This document shows, piece by piece, positions 6,101 to 6,126 of a stretch of DNA of 6,126 bases. The position numbers were made by a program, and so were the translations under genes. The notes under the pieces are model-generated. The model was given only the letters and a program-made list of their open reading frames with translations. It was not told where the DNA came from and ran no database searches. This DNA is from Candidatus Hydrogenedentota bacterium. GTDB lineage: Bacteria > Hydrogenedentota > Hydrogenedentia > Hydrogenedentales > SLHB01. The stretch lies in contig JAHDWY010000035.1 of the NCBI GenBank assembly GCA_023384315.1, positions 1 to 6,126 on the forward strand. Reading direction: 5' to 3'. The first letter of the stretch is position 1, and the number at the start of each line of letters is the position of its first letter.

Positions 6101-6126
6101 GAGAAATCACATCGATGCTTGTACCC
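6097..6126 (+). CDS. Start of a downstream gene, cut off by the window edge
   Basis: An ATG at 6097 overlaps the radical SAM stop as ATGA, with GGTGA 7 nt upstream. Ten codons are visible (MREITSMLVP) without a stop. The 4-bp overlap and good ribosome site indicate a translationally coupled gene, possibly acting on the same substrate. Nothing can be said about its product. Confidence 0.55.
   Translation, partial: MREITSMLVP

Overview
The window looks like part of a bacterial chromosome of fairly high G+C from a Gram-negative (diderm) organism. It encodes an exported lipoprotein related to periplasmic folding factors, a secreted glycoside hydrolase of family GH95 (alpha-L-fucosidase type), a small two-gene operon of unknown function and a cobalamin-domain radical SAM enzyme. 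This mix, and the GH95 subtype, fit environmental planctomycete-like or Hydrogenedentota-like bacteria. That placement is a weak inference from content only. There is no phage, transposon, CRISPR, rRNA or tRNA signal.

Layout: (1) 1-826, minus strand: the 5' part of a lipoprotein gene with SurA/PpiC (parvulin-type) organisation, running off the left edge. It has a good candidate promoter at 872-900. (2) About 827-1021: a divergent intergenic region with a perfect 10-bp palindrome inside the promoter spacer and a perfect 15-bp tandem duplication. (3) 1022-3460, plus strand: a full-length secreted GH95 enzyme with several changes at otherwise recognisable active-site motifs. (4) 3461-3659: a convergent gap. 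(5) 4423 down to 3660, minus strand: two short genes overlapping by ATGA, a membrane-anchored coiled-coil protein followed by a soluble 128-residue protein, with a sigma70-like promoter at 4474-4502. (6) 4424-4735: a 312-bp divergent intergenic region. (7) 4736-6100, plus strand: a B12-binding-domain radical SAM protein, whose stop codon overlaps the start of another gene that leaves the window at 6126.

The genes do not form one obvious pathway. The lipoprotein and GH95 genes are divergent and both products are exported. The two-gene operon and the radical SAM gene are also divergent and share an intergenic region. No established defence or mobile system is recognisable. The least characterised parts are the two-gene operon and the operon headed by the radical SAM gene; the most testable oddity is the altered GH95 catalytic motif.
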